Source: JANQOH01 sp965200095
GTDB taxonomy: Bacteria; Pseudomonadota; Alphaproteobacteria; UBA7887
Direction of reading: 5' to 3'
DNA length: 64,000 nucleotides
Assembly (NCBI GenBank): GCA_965200095.1
Contig: OZ241350.1
Span: 558,001 to 622,000, forward strand
Made by a program: the position numbers and the translations under genes. Positions 17,215-24,602 of this stretch are shown here, piece by piece; position 1 is the stretch's first letter; each line of letters begins with the position of its first letter. Below the pieces are notes generated by a model. That model searched no databases. It was not told the DNA's origin and worked only from the letters and a program-made list of their open reading frames with translations.

Positions 17215-17811
17215 ATGCGAAAGGCCAGCATCGAGCGCGTCACGCGCGAAACCCGGATTTCCGCGACCCTGCGCCTCGACGGCGACGGGCGCTATCGGGT
17301 GGCCACGGGGATCGGCTTCCTCGACCACATGCTCGAACAGTTCTCGCGTCACGCGTCGATCGACCTCGATCTCGCCGCCGAAGGCGACCTGCATATCGAC
17401 TTCCATCATACGACGGAGGATACCGGCATCGTCGTCGGCGCCGCGGTGTCCAGGGCGCTCGGCGACCGTCGCGGCATCCGCCGCTACGGCGCGGCGCTGA
17501 TCCCCATGGACGAAACCCTGACCCGCGTCGCCGTCGACCTGTCGAACCGGCCTTTCCTGGTGTGGAAGGTCGCGTTCGCGCGCCCCAAACTCGGCGAGAT
17601 GGACACCGAACTGTTCCAGGAATGGTTCCGCGCCTTCGCCTTCGCCGCGGGCGCGACTCTCCACGTGGAGACGCTGTATGGCGAGAACGGCCACCATATC
17701 GCCGAATCCTGCTACAAGGGCCTCGCGCGCGCGCTGCGCGCGGCGGTCGAGATCGACCCGCGCGCGCCGGCCGCGGTCCCCTCGACCAAGGGACGGCTCG
17801 GCGACGCCTGA
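17215..17811 (+). CDS. hisB: Imidazoleglycerol-phosphate dehydratase
   Basis: Sixth step of histidine synthesis, cytosolic, manganese-dependent. The 198 residues carry the metal-binding histidine motifs GFLDHMLEQFSRH near residue 39 and DFHHTTEDTGI near residue 62, then ETLYGENGHHIAESCYKG near residue 150. It is the monofunctional form, with no histidinol-phosphatase domain. It opens the histidine operon and is divergent from hslVU. Confidence 0.95.
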   Translation: MRKASIERVTRETRISATLRLDGDGRYRVATGIGFLDHMLEQFSRHASIDLDLAAEGDLHIDFHHTTEDTGIVVGAAVSRALGDRRGIRRYGAALIPMDETLTRVAVDLSNRPFLVWKVAFARPKLGEMDTELFQEWFRAFAFAAGATLHVETLYGENGHHIAESCYKGLARALRAAVEIDPRAPAAVPSTKGRLGDA

Positions 17812-17817
17812 GGTCCG

Positions 17818-18207
17818 ATGCGCGTTTATGGCTACTACATGATCCCCGGCCGCACGGCGCCCGAGGACGCGGTGGCGCTGGCCGAAGGGTTTTGCTGGGG
17901 CGCTCTGGCGTTCGGCTTCGTCTGGTCCCTGTGGCGCGGACTCTGGCTGGAGGCGGCGGCCCTGGCCGCGGCGCCGTTGCTGATAACCCGGGCGACGACG
18001 GCGCTCGGCGCGTCGCCTGCCGCGGCCGCGGGCCTCGTCGCGCTGGTCGCACTGTTCGCCGCCTGCAACGGCAATGACTGGCGGCGGGCCCGACTCGAAC
18101 GCCGCGGCTTCGCGCTCGTGGGGCTGGTCGCCGCGCGCTCGCTCGTCGAGGCCGACCGGCGGTTCTTCGACACCGCCGCCCGCTCCGTTCCGCCCGCCCT
18201 GCCGTGA
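17818..18207 (+). CDS. DUF2628 membrane protein
   Basis: Protein of 129 residues with MRVYGYYMIPGRTAPEDAVALAEGFCWGA at the start (segments VYGYYMIP and EGFCWGALAF are visible) and three hydrophobic stretches likely to span the membrane. It matches the DUF2628 proteins that sit between hisB and hisH in many alphaproteobacteria. The function is unknown. It starts six bases after hisB and its stop overlaps the GTG of hisH. Confidence 0.75.
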   Translation: MRVYGYYMIPGRTAPEDAVALAEGFCWGALAFGFVWSLWRGLWLEAAALAAAPLLITRATTALGASPAAAAGLVALVALFAACNGNDWRRARLERRGFALVGLVAARSLVEADRRFFDTAARSVPPALP

Positions 18208-18836
18208 CCGTCGCCGTCGTCGATTACGGCTCGGGGAATCTGCGCTCCGTGGCGAAAGCGCTCGAGCGGGTTTGCGGCGCCGGGCGGAGGGTCGCGGTCA
18301 CTGCGGACGCCGACCGGGTGGCCGAGGCGGAGCGCGTCGTGTTGCCGGGGGTCGGCGCTTTCGCGGACTGTCTGGCGGGCCTCGACGCATTGCCGGGGAT
18401 GCGCGCCGCCCTCGAGCGCGTGGCGCGGGAGCGCCGGCGGCCCCTGCTCGGCATCTGCGTCGGGATGCAGCTGATGGCGGCGCGCGGCTTCGAACACGGC
18501 GTTCACAAGGGGTTCGGCTGGTTCGACGCGGCGGTGCGGCGTCTGACCCCCGACGATAGCGCGCTGAAGGTCCCGCATATGGGGTGGAACGAGCTGGAGA
18601 TCGACCGCGAACACCCGTTGCTGGCGGGCCTGCCCGCCGGCGCCCACGCCTATTTCGTGCATAGTTACGCCTTCGTGGCGGGCGACGGGGGCGATGTCGT
18701 CGCGTATGCGGATCATGGCGGGCGGGTTTGCGCCGCGGTCGCTCGCGGCAACCTCGCCGGCGCGCAATTCCACCCCGAAAAGAGCCAGCGCGTCGGCCTG
18801 CGCGTGCTGGCGAATTTCCTGCGGTGGCGGCCGTGA
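18204..18836 (+). CDS. hisH: Imidazole glycerol phosphate synthase, glutamine amidotransferase subunit
   Basis: Class I glutaminase that supplies ammonia to HisF. In 210 residues it shows VVDYGSGNLRSVAKAL at the start, VLPGVGAFADC, the nucleophile cysteine in LLGICVGMQLMA near residue 85, and the His-Glu pair in AQFHPEKSQ near residue 190. The GTG start at 18204 overlaps the DUF2628 stop. Confidence 0.95.
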   Translation: MTVAVVDYGSGNLRSVAKALERVCGAGRRVAVTADADRVAEAERVVLPGVGAFADCLAGLDALPGMRAALERVARERRRPLLGICVGMQLMAARGFEHGVHKGFGWFDAAVRRLTPDDSALKVPHMGWNELEIDREHPLLAGLPAGAHAYFVHSYAFVAGDGGDVVAYADHGGRVCAAVARGNLAGAQFHPEKSQRVGLRVLANFLRWRP

Positions 18837-19363
18837 CCCCTGCGACGCCGCAGCTGTCGGTCGAACGCCCCGAACGGCTGACGGGGGCCGATGTGGCCGC
18901 GTTGACCCGCGCCACAGTCGCGGCGATCGAGGACCGCATCGGTTTCGGCTGGGTGAAGCCGCCGCCGCGGCGGCGACTCGCCGCCTATTGGCGCGGGGTG
19001 CTTCTGGTGCCCGAACGCGAGCTCCATCTCGGCCGGCTCGACGGCGAGGCGGTCGGGTCGGTGCAGCTCGTGAAGCCGGCCCCGACCTACGAGGCGGGGG
19101 ATTTCGCAGCGTCCATCGACACTCATTTCGTCGCCCCCTGGGCGCGCGGCCACGGTCTGGCGCGGGCGCTGCTGGAAGCGGCCGAGGACTCGGCGCGCCG
19201 CCAGGGCTACACCGCGATGCGCCTCGACGTGCGGGTGACGCAGACGCGCGCCATCGACCTGTATGAAAGCGCCGGCTACAGGCGATGGGGAACCCTCGAC
19301 CGCTATCACCGCGTCAACGGCGCCATGGTCGCCGGGCATTTCTACGTCAAGGACCTCGAGTGA
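18833..19363 (+). CDS. GNAT-family N-acetyltransferase
   Basis: Acetyl-CoA-dependent acetyltransferase of 176 residues. The cofactor-binding loop is APWARGHGLARALLEAAED near residues 103-121 and the C-terminal part ends AIDLYESAGYRRWGTL. The GTG at 18833 overlaps the hisH stop, and its own stop overlaps the GTG of hisA, so it is locked into the histidine operon between the two partners of one pathway. The acceptor is unknown; its position does not prove a role in histidine synthesis. Confidence 0.82.
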   Translation: MTPATPQLSVERPERLTGADVAALTRATVAAIEDRIGFGWVKPPPRRRLAAYWRGVLLVPERELHLGRLDGEAVGSVQLVKPAPTYEAGDFAASIDTHFVAPWARGHGLARALLEAAEDSARRQGYTAMRLDVRVTQTRAIDLYESAGYRRWGTLDRYHRVNGAMVAGHFYVKDLE

Positions 19364-20100
19364 GCGCGTTCACCCTGTATCCGGCGATCGACCTTCAGGG
19401 CGGCAAGTGCGTGCGCCTGGTCCGGGGCGACCCCGCGCGGGCGACGGTGTTTTCCGACGACCCGCCCGCCCAGGCGCGGGCGTTCGAGGCGGCGGGCGCG
19501 CGCTGGCTGCACGTCGTGGACCTCGACGGCGCGTTCGCGGGAGGCGCGGTGAACGACCGGGCGGTGTCGCGCATCGTCGACGAAACCGGCCTGAAGGTGC
19601 AGTTCGGAGGCGGCGTCCGCGACCTCGCGGCGGTCGAGGGATGGCTCGTGCGCGGCGTCGCCCGGGTGGTCCTCGGCACGGCGGCGGCGCGCGACCCGGC
19701 GCTGACGCGGGAAGCCTGCCGCCGGTTTCCCGGCCGCGTGGCGCTCGGCATCGACGCCCGCGGCGGGCGTGTCGCCGTGCAGGGCTGGGCCGAAGAGACC
19801 GACATCGCGGCCGGCGACCTCGCCCGCGCCTACGAGGACTCGGGGGCCGCCGCCATCGTCCATACCGACATCGCGCGCGACGGCGCGATGGGCGGGGTGG
19901 ACGCCGACGCCTGCGCGGCCTTCGCCGCGCCCCTGGACACGCCGGTGATCGCCTCCGGCGGCGTCGCGAGCCTCGCCGACCTGCGCGCGCTCAAGCGCCG
20001 GTCGGGTTGCGGCATCGCCGGCGCCGTCTCCGGACGGGCGCTTTACGACGGGCGCATCGACCTCGCCGAGGCGCTCGCCGCAATGGCGGAACCGTGCTGA
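19360..20100 (+). CDS. hisA: ProFAR isomerase (HisA)
   Basis: Isomerises the aminoaldose ProFAR to its aminoketose PRFAR in histidine synthesis. It is a half-barrel duplicated TIM barrel of 246 residues with YPAIDLQGGKCVRLVRG (catalytic Asp near residue 10), QFGGGVRDL, IDARGGRVAVQGW, VHTDIARDGAMGG (second Asp) and IASGGVASL. The GTG start overlaps the acetyltransferase stop. Confidence 0.95.
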   Translation: MSAFTLYPAIDLQGGKCVRLVRGDPARATVFSDDPPAQARAFEAAGARWLHVVDLDGAFAGGAVNDRAVSRIVDETGLKVQFGGGVRDLAAVEGWLVRGVARVVLGTAAARDPALTREACRRFPGRVALGIDARGGRVAVQGWAEETDIAAGDLARAYEDSGAAAIVHTDIARDGAMGGVDADACAAFAAPLDTPVIASGGVASLADLRALKRRSGCGIAGAVSGRALYDGRIDLAEALAAMAEPC

Positions 20101-20888
20101 AGACGCGCATCGTCCCCTGCCTGGACGTAAAGGGCGGCCGGGTGGTCAAGGGGGTCAATTTCGTCGACCTGGTCGACGCCGGCGACCCTGTGGAACAGGC
20201 GCGCCTTTACGATTCCGAGGGCGCCGACGAGCTGTGTTTCCTCGACATCACCGCGTCGAGCGACGACCGCGGCATCCTTCTCGATGTCGTCGCGGGCGCC
20301 GCGGAGGAATGTTTCATGCCGCTCACCGTGGGCGGCGGCGTGCGCAGCCTGGACGACATCCGTCGCCTGCTTCTGGCGGGCGCCGACAAGGTGTCGATCA
20401 ACACCGCGGCGGTGGCGCGCCCGGAATTCGTCGCGGAGGCGGCGCGGAAGTTCGGCTCGCAATGCATCACGGTGGCGATCGACGCCAAATGGGCCGCGCC
20501 GGCGCGCGCCGAAATCTATACCCATGGCGGCCGTCGCCCCACCGGGATTGAGGCGGTCGGCTGGGCTCGCCGCATGGCGGAATACGGCGCCGGAGAGATC
20601 CTCCTCACCTCGATGGACCGCGACGGCACGCGCCGCGGCTTCGATTGCCGTCTCACCCGCGCCATCGCCGACGCGGTGCCCGTCCCGACCGTCGCGTCGG
20701 GAGGCGTCGGCGCCCTCGACCATCTGGTCGAAGGCGTGCGCGACGGCGGCGCGAGCGCGGTGCTGGCCGCGTCGATCTTCCACTTCGGCGAATATTCGAT
20801 CGCCGAAGCCAAGGCGCATATGGCGGCGGCGGGGGTCGCCGTGCGCCCGCCCGCCGCGCCCGCAAACGGAGACGCCGATGACCGCTGA
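20094..20888 (+). CDS. hisF: Imidazole glycerol phosphate synthase, cyclase subunit
   Basis: Joins PRFAR with ammonia from HisH to give IGP and AICAR. In 264 residues: LKTRIVPCLDVKGGRVVKG (catalytic Asp 11), ADELCFLDITAS, PLTVGGGVRSLDD, VAIDAKW, LTSMDRDGTRRGFD (catalytic Asp near residue 133) and VASGGVGALDHL. The GTG at 20094 lies inside the last codons of hisA. The C-terminal extension past HMAAAGV is slightly long and overlaps the hisI start. Confidence 0.95.
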   Translation: MLKTRIVPCLDVKGGRVVKGVNFVDLVDAGDPVEQARLYDSEGADELCFLDITASSDDRGILLDVVAGAAEECFMPLTVGGGVRSLDDIRRLLLAGADKVSINTAAVARPEFVAEAARKFGSQCITVAIDAKWAAPARAEIYTHGGRRPTGIEAVGWARRMAEYGAGEILLTSMDRDGTRRGFDCRLTRAIADAVPVPTVASGGVGALDHLVEGVRDGGASAVLAASIFHFGEYSIAEAKAHMAAAGVAVRPPAAPANGDADDR

Positions 20889-21324
20889 CCCCGACCCCCC
20901 TCCCTCCGCCGCGAACGAAGCGGCGCCGGAGGCGGCGCTCGAAGCGGCGCTCGCGCGCATCGCTTTCGATCGCAACGGCCTGGCGCCGGCGATCGCGCAG
21001 CAACACGACACCGGGGAAGTGCTGATGCTGGCCTGGATGAACCGCGACGCCGTGGCGGAAACGCTCACGACGGGGCGCGTGTGCTACTGGTCGCGCAGCC
21101 GCCGCGCGCTGTGGCGCAAGGGCGAGACTTCGGGCCAGACGCAGCATCTCGTCCGGCTCATGGTGGATTGCGACGGCGACGCGCTGCTCGCCCTCGTCGA
21201 TCAGAACGGCGCGGCGTGCCACACCGGGCGGCGCTCCTGCTTCTACACGGCGCTCGACGCCGACGGCGCGACGGAAACCGCCGCTCCGCTCATCGACCCG
21301 GAGGCGCTCTATGGCGGACGATAG
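20878..21324 (+). CDS. hisI: Phosphoribosyl-AMP cyclohydrolase
   Basis: Third step of histidine synthesis: opens the adenine ring of PR-AMP. In 148 residues: QQHDTGEVLMLAWMN, CYWSRSRRALWRKGETSGQ near residue 67, the metal-site DCDGDALLALVDQNG, and the zinc cysteines in ACHTGRRSCFY. It is monofunctional, with hisE as a separate gene right after. The ATG at 20878 precedes the hisF stop by eight bases. The N-terminal 20 residues, rich in Pro, Ala and Glu, are outside the domain. Confidence 0.93.
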   Translation: MTADPDPPPSAANEAAPEAALEAALARIAFDRNGLAPAIAQQHDTGEVLMLAWMNRDAVAETLTTGRVCYWSRSRRALWRKGETSGQTQHLVRLMVDCDGDALLALVDQNGAACHTGRRSCFYTALDADGATETAAPLIDPEALYGGR

Positions 21325-21664
21325 CGCAGCGGTGATCGCGCGTCTGTTCGCCGTCATCGAGGCGCGGCGCGGCGCCGACCCGGCAGGCTCCTACGTCGCC
21401 CGGCGGCTCGAACAGGGGACCGCCGCGATCGCCCGCAAGGTCGGCGAGGAAGCCGTGGAAACCGTCGTCGCCGCCCTGCGCGAGGGGCCGGACGCGCTGG
21501 TCGAGGAGAGCGCCGACCTGATCTTCCACCTGATGCTCCTGTGGGCCGACGCCGGCGTCGCGCCCGAGCGCGTCTGGCGGGCCCTGGAGCGCCGCGAGGG
21601 CGTGTCGGGCCTCGACGAAAAGCGCAGCCGGAGCGACGCGACGACCGGGAGAACATCGCCATGA
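21311..21664 (+). CDS. hisE: Phosphoribosyl-ATP pyrophosphatase
   Basis: Second step of histidine synthesis: hydrolyses PR-ATP to PR-AMP. The 117-residue MazG-fold protein shows SYVARRLEQGTAAIARKVGEEAVE, with the metal-binding EExxE pattern in KVGEEAVETV and a second acidic pair in LVEESADLIFHLML. It starts inside the end of hisI and overlaps the next gene by four bases (ATGA). Confidence 0.93.
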   Translation: MADDSAAVIARLFAVIEARRGADPAGSYVARRLEQGTAAIARKVGEEAVETVVAALREGPDALVEESADLIFHLMLLWADAGVAPERVWRALERREGVSGLDEKRSRSDATTGRTSP

Positions 21665-22023
21665 CCTATGACGACGACAACGTGTTCGCGAAAATCCTGC
21701 GCGGCGAAATCCCCGCCGAAAAGGTCTACGAAAACGAACACGCGCTGGCGTTCCACGACATCGCCCGCCTCGCGCCGGTGCATGTCTTGGTCATTCCCAA
21801 GGGTCAATACGCTTCTCTGGACGACTTCTCGAACCGCGCGAGCGACGCCGAACTCGCGGCGTTCTTCCGCGCCCTGGGCGCAGTGACGCAGCGGTTCGAT
21901 GTCGCCGGGGCGGGCTATCGCGCCGTCAGCAACAACGGCCCCGACGGCGGCCAGGAAGTGCCCCACTTTCACGTCCACATCGTCGGCGGACGCAAACTCG
22001 GCGGCTTCGCCCGCCATGTGTAG
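21661..22023 (+). CDS. HIT-family (HINT-type) nucleotide hydrolase
   Basis: Histidine-triad protein of 120 residues, probably cleaving AMP-lysine or similar phosphoramidates. The family start FAKILRGEIPAEKVYEN, the middle VHVLVIPKGQY, and the catalytic triad HFHVHIVGG near residue 101 are complete. The ATG at 21661 overlaps the hisE stop; a HIT gene after hisE is common. It is the last gene of the operon, and the defence island begins 18 bases later. Confidence 0.9.
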   Translation: MTYDDDNVFAKILRGEIPAEKVYENEHALAFHDIARLAPVHVLVIPKGQYASLDDFSNRASDAELAAFFRALGAVTQRFDVAGAGYRAVSNNGPDGGQEVPHFHVHIVGGRKLGGFARHV

Positions 22024-22041
22024 GCGGACGGGAGGACGGCG

Positions 22042-23239
22042 GTGATTACCTCGATCCGTCTCAAGAACTTCAAGAACTTCGCCGACGAAACGCTGCGGCT
22101 CGGCCCGTTCACCGTGATTGTGGGCGCAAATGCGAGCGGCAAGAGCAACATCCGCGACGCCTTCCGCTTCCTCCACGGCATCGGCCGCGGCTACTGGCTG
22201 GCGGATATCGTCGGCGGGCGCTATGGGGCGGGCGGTCGTGCCGAATGGGAACCGATTAGAGGCGCGGTGAACGAGATCGTGCAATTCGGGGAATCCGGGT
22301 TCGCTCTCGAGGCCATGATCGACCTCTCTTCTCGAGAAGCCAGGATGAAGGATTTCCTGCATGTCTTCGGGGAGTCGAATTCTCCCGCGCCAACCGGGTT
22401 GAAGTACTTTATCCGGGTCGACTGCGACGCAGCGCCTGAAGACGGATTCTCGATCAAGGAGGCAAGTTTATATGCGGATCGGGGTTATACCTGGAAGGGG
22501 CCGGGAGACCGGCGGCGGGCCGATAGATCGATCATGAAGAATCGAAGCCCGCTTCCCGACCGTTTTTCCGGTCCCGGTCTGAAGACGCCTCTCCTCAGAG
22601 AGGAAATCGAAAATGTGTTTGGCGGCGTTCGCTTCCTGGATCCGAATTCCGGATCTCATGCGACAGCCCTCCCGCCGCGGCCAGACCGTTCTGGGCGATG
22701 GCGGCAGGAATCTGCCGACGGTCTTGCAGGAAATTTGCGCCGACGAGAAGCGCAAATTCACACTGACCGAATGGATTCGGGAATTGACGCCGATGGACGT
22801 TGCGGATTTCCGGTTTCTCTCCGACCCGTCCGGCGGAATCCATCTTATGATGTGTGAGAAAGACGGCAGGGAAATATCCGCCTATAGCGTGTCGGACGGC
22901 GCGTTGCGTTTCCTCGCCATGCTGGCGGCGTTGCTCGGCCGGGATCCGGCAGGCCTGTATTTCATCGAGGAGATCGAGAACGGCATTCACCCTTCGCGGC
23001 TTCATCTCCTGCTCGACCCGATCGAACGGCGGACCGGCAAGGGAAAAAACCAGGTGGTGGCCACCACCCATTCGCCGGCACTGCTCACCGCGATGAGCGA
23101 CCGCACATTCGAGAAAGCATCCGTCGTCTGCCGTTTTCCCGGTGCGGCCGACGCCGTCGCCAGACCCGTGAGCGCGATACCGAATGCTCCGGAGATGCGG
23201 AAAACGGACGGGTTGGGCCGGCTTCTCGCGGCTGGATAG
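22042..23239 (+). pseudogene. Frameshifted AAA ATPase, copy of the gene at 36639-37886
   Basis: The first frame (GTG 22042, good GGAGG upstream) reads ITSIRLKNFKNFADETL, Walker A GANASGKSN, then diverges; the second frame resumes near 22645 with TVLGDGGRNLPTVLQ and runs through the Walker B FIEEIENGIHPSRLHLLL to a stop at 23239. Comparison with the intact copy places a one-base insertion at about 22645-22655 (copy 1 has 15 bases where the intact gene has 14 between matching sequence). It also ends about 17 residues early. The two copies are nearly identical at the N-terminus, so the duplication is recent. No functional protein is expected unless the shift is a sequencing error or programmed. 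Confidence 0.85.
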
Positions 23240-23474
23240 AAACATCGCTTGATTTGCGGAAGACGACCGGGGTCGCGAGGAAGCCGCAATATGAACATTC
23301 TTGAAACATCTGCATAACCCGTTTCGCTTGCGGTAGGACCGAGTTCATGCGCCTTTTTGCGATGCCACCATCGGAACGTAATAATGCGCGATGAAATTGC
23401 GAAAGCCCGCCCTCTCCCCGCCGTTTCCGTAGAAGAGTGTGCGAAGAAGTCGAGGGGATCCGCTATACTTCGTC

Positions 23475-23494
23475 ATTCCCGCGGAAGCGGGAAT
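23475..23494. repeat. REP-like palindrome
   Basis: The sequence ATTCCCGCGGAAGCGGGAAT is a 20-base palindrome with a near-identical core at 23660-23679, 23736-23755, 29989-30008, 30066-30085 and 30196-30215. It is usually preceded by CTTCGTC or followed by GACGAAG. It resembles the dRS3-type repeats of other proteobacteria. This one stands outside the larger elements. Confidence 0.8.
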
Positions 23495-23565
23495 CCGGAG
23501 GCGGCGCCCGCAATATCGGCGCGGTTTTCTTTACGGGAACGCCGCAGATGGATTCTCGCTTTCGA

Positions 23566-23911
23566 GCATGTGAAGAAACCGGGCGTCTCTGACCGTGACA
23601 GCCGGATCGCTGAAGTAACAGCGTTGTAAATGACAATAACCACCGAATAGTACTTCGTCATTCCCGCGAAAGCGGGAATCCGGAGGCGGCCGTCCGCTAT
23701 ATCGGCCCGTTTTTATTACGGAAACGCCGCAACAGATTCCCGCTTTCGCGGGAATGACGAAGAGTAGTGGGGCCTTTCAATTTCTTCACGCGCTCTTTCG
23801 CGGGAATGACGATGTATTATCGAATGGTTGCTGTCTTCCACCGCGCCATTTCTTCGGTGCTCCGACCGTCGCGGCGAGAGCCGTCCGGTTTCTTCGCACG
23901 CTCTTTCAGGA
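23566..23911. repeat. Inverted-repeat element, copy 1
   Basis: The ends are inverted copies of each other: GCATGTGAAGAAACCGGGCG on the left matches, on the other strand, CGTCCGGTTTCTTCGCACGC on the right. Inside are two REP-like palindromes (23660-23679, 23736-23755) in opposite orientation and a TTCGGTGCTCCGACCGTCG segment. The same parts in the same order occur at 29875-30327. No protein is encoded. The whole 23240-24059 stretch between the two dead genes holds only these repeats. This looks like a miniature transposable element or nested repeats. Confidence 0.7.
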
Positions 23912-24059
23912 AACGAATATGCCAGAACAACGACAACCCGGATCGAATCGAGGCGTCCGGTCATCCTGTCGACGCCCCGCGCCGCCGCCGGAAGTCGGCC
24001 CGGACAGGCGCCCGCCGAACCGTGGCCGGACCGCCAAAACCCGGCTCTTGTGCAGAGGC

Positions 24060-24602
24060 CTCATTCTTGTTGTTCCGGAGGACTTTCGCAACGACCGGCA
24101 CATCCTGAAGCCGTTATTCTCTCGTCTTTTCCGGTCGATCGGTCGGCCGCGGGCGAAAGTCGACATATGTCGGGATCCACTGCCGGGCGGTGTGAACGAA
24201 ACCCTGAAGATCCAGTGTATCGGGGAGATCGTGCACCGGTATGGCCGCGCGACGGATATTTTTATCCTGTGTATCGACAGCGACGGCAACGAAGGTCGTC
24301 GCGCGCGACTCGACGACATAGAGGCCGGGTTCCGAAACGACAGGGCTTTCCACGCCGTGAACGCCTGGGAAGAGATCGAAACCTGGCTTCTCGCCGGCCT
24401 GAAACTGCCGAAAGGGTGGCGCCGGAAGGACGTTCGCGCCGAGATTCACGTCAAGGATCAGCCCCGGTTGCGGCGCGACCGGGGCTTGCGCAGAGGTCTC
24501 GTCTTGACATTCGTGCGGAGCGGATTCACCGTCCGGGTTCCCTCGCCGGTCCATGAAGCGCCCCGGACGCCGTCCGTCTTAACCGGTTGTCGTTCCCGAT
24601 GA
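24060..24602 (+). pseudogene. Remnant of a DUF4276/Toprim-like protein (copy of 37883-38458)
   Basis: From about 24060 the frame reads ILVVPEDFRNDRHILKPLFS, FILCIDSDGNEG and AVNAWEEIETWLLAGLKLPK, matching the intact protein at 37883-38458 up to about 24461 (IHVKD). After that, the similarity stops and the frame runs on with unrelated sequence. There is no start codon with a ribosome binding site in the right place. In the intact copy the gene overlaps the ATPase by four bases; here some 820 bases of repeats separate them. This is a decayed second half of the copied pair. Confidence 0.8.
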
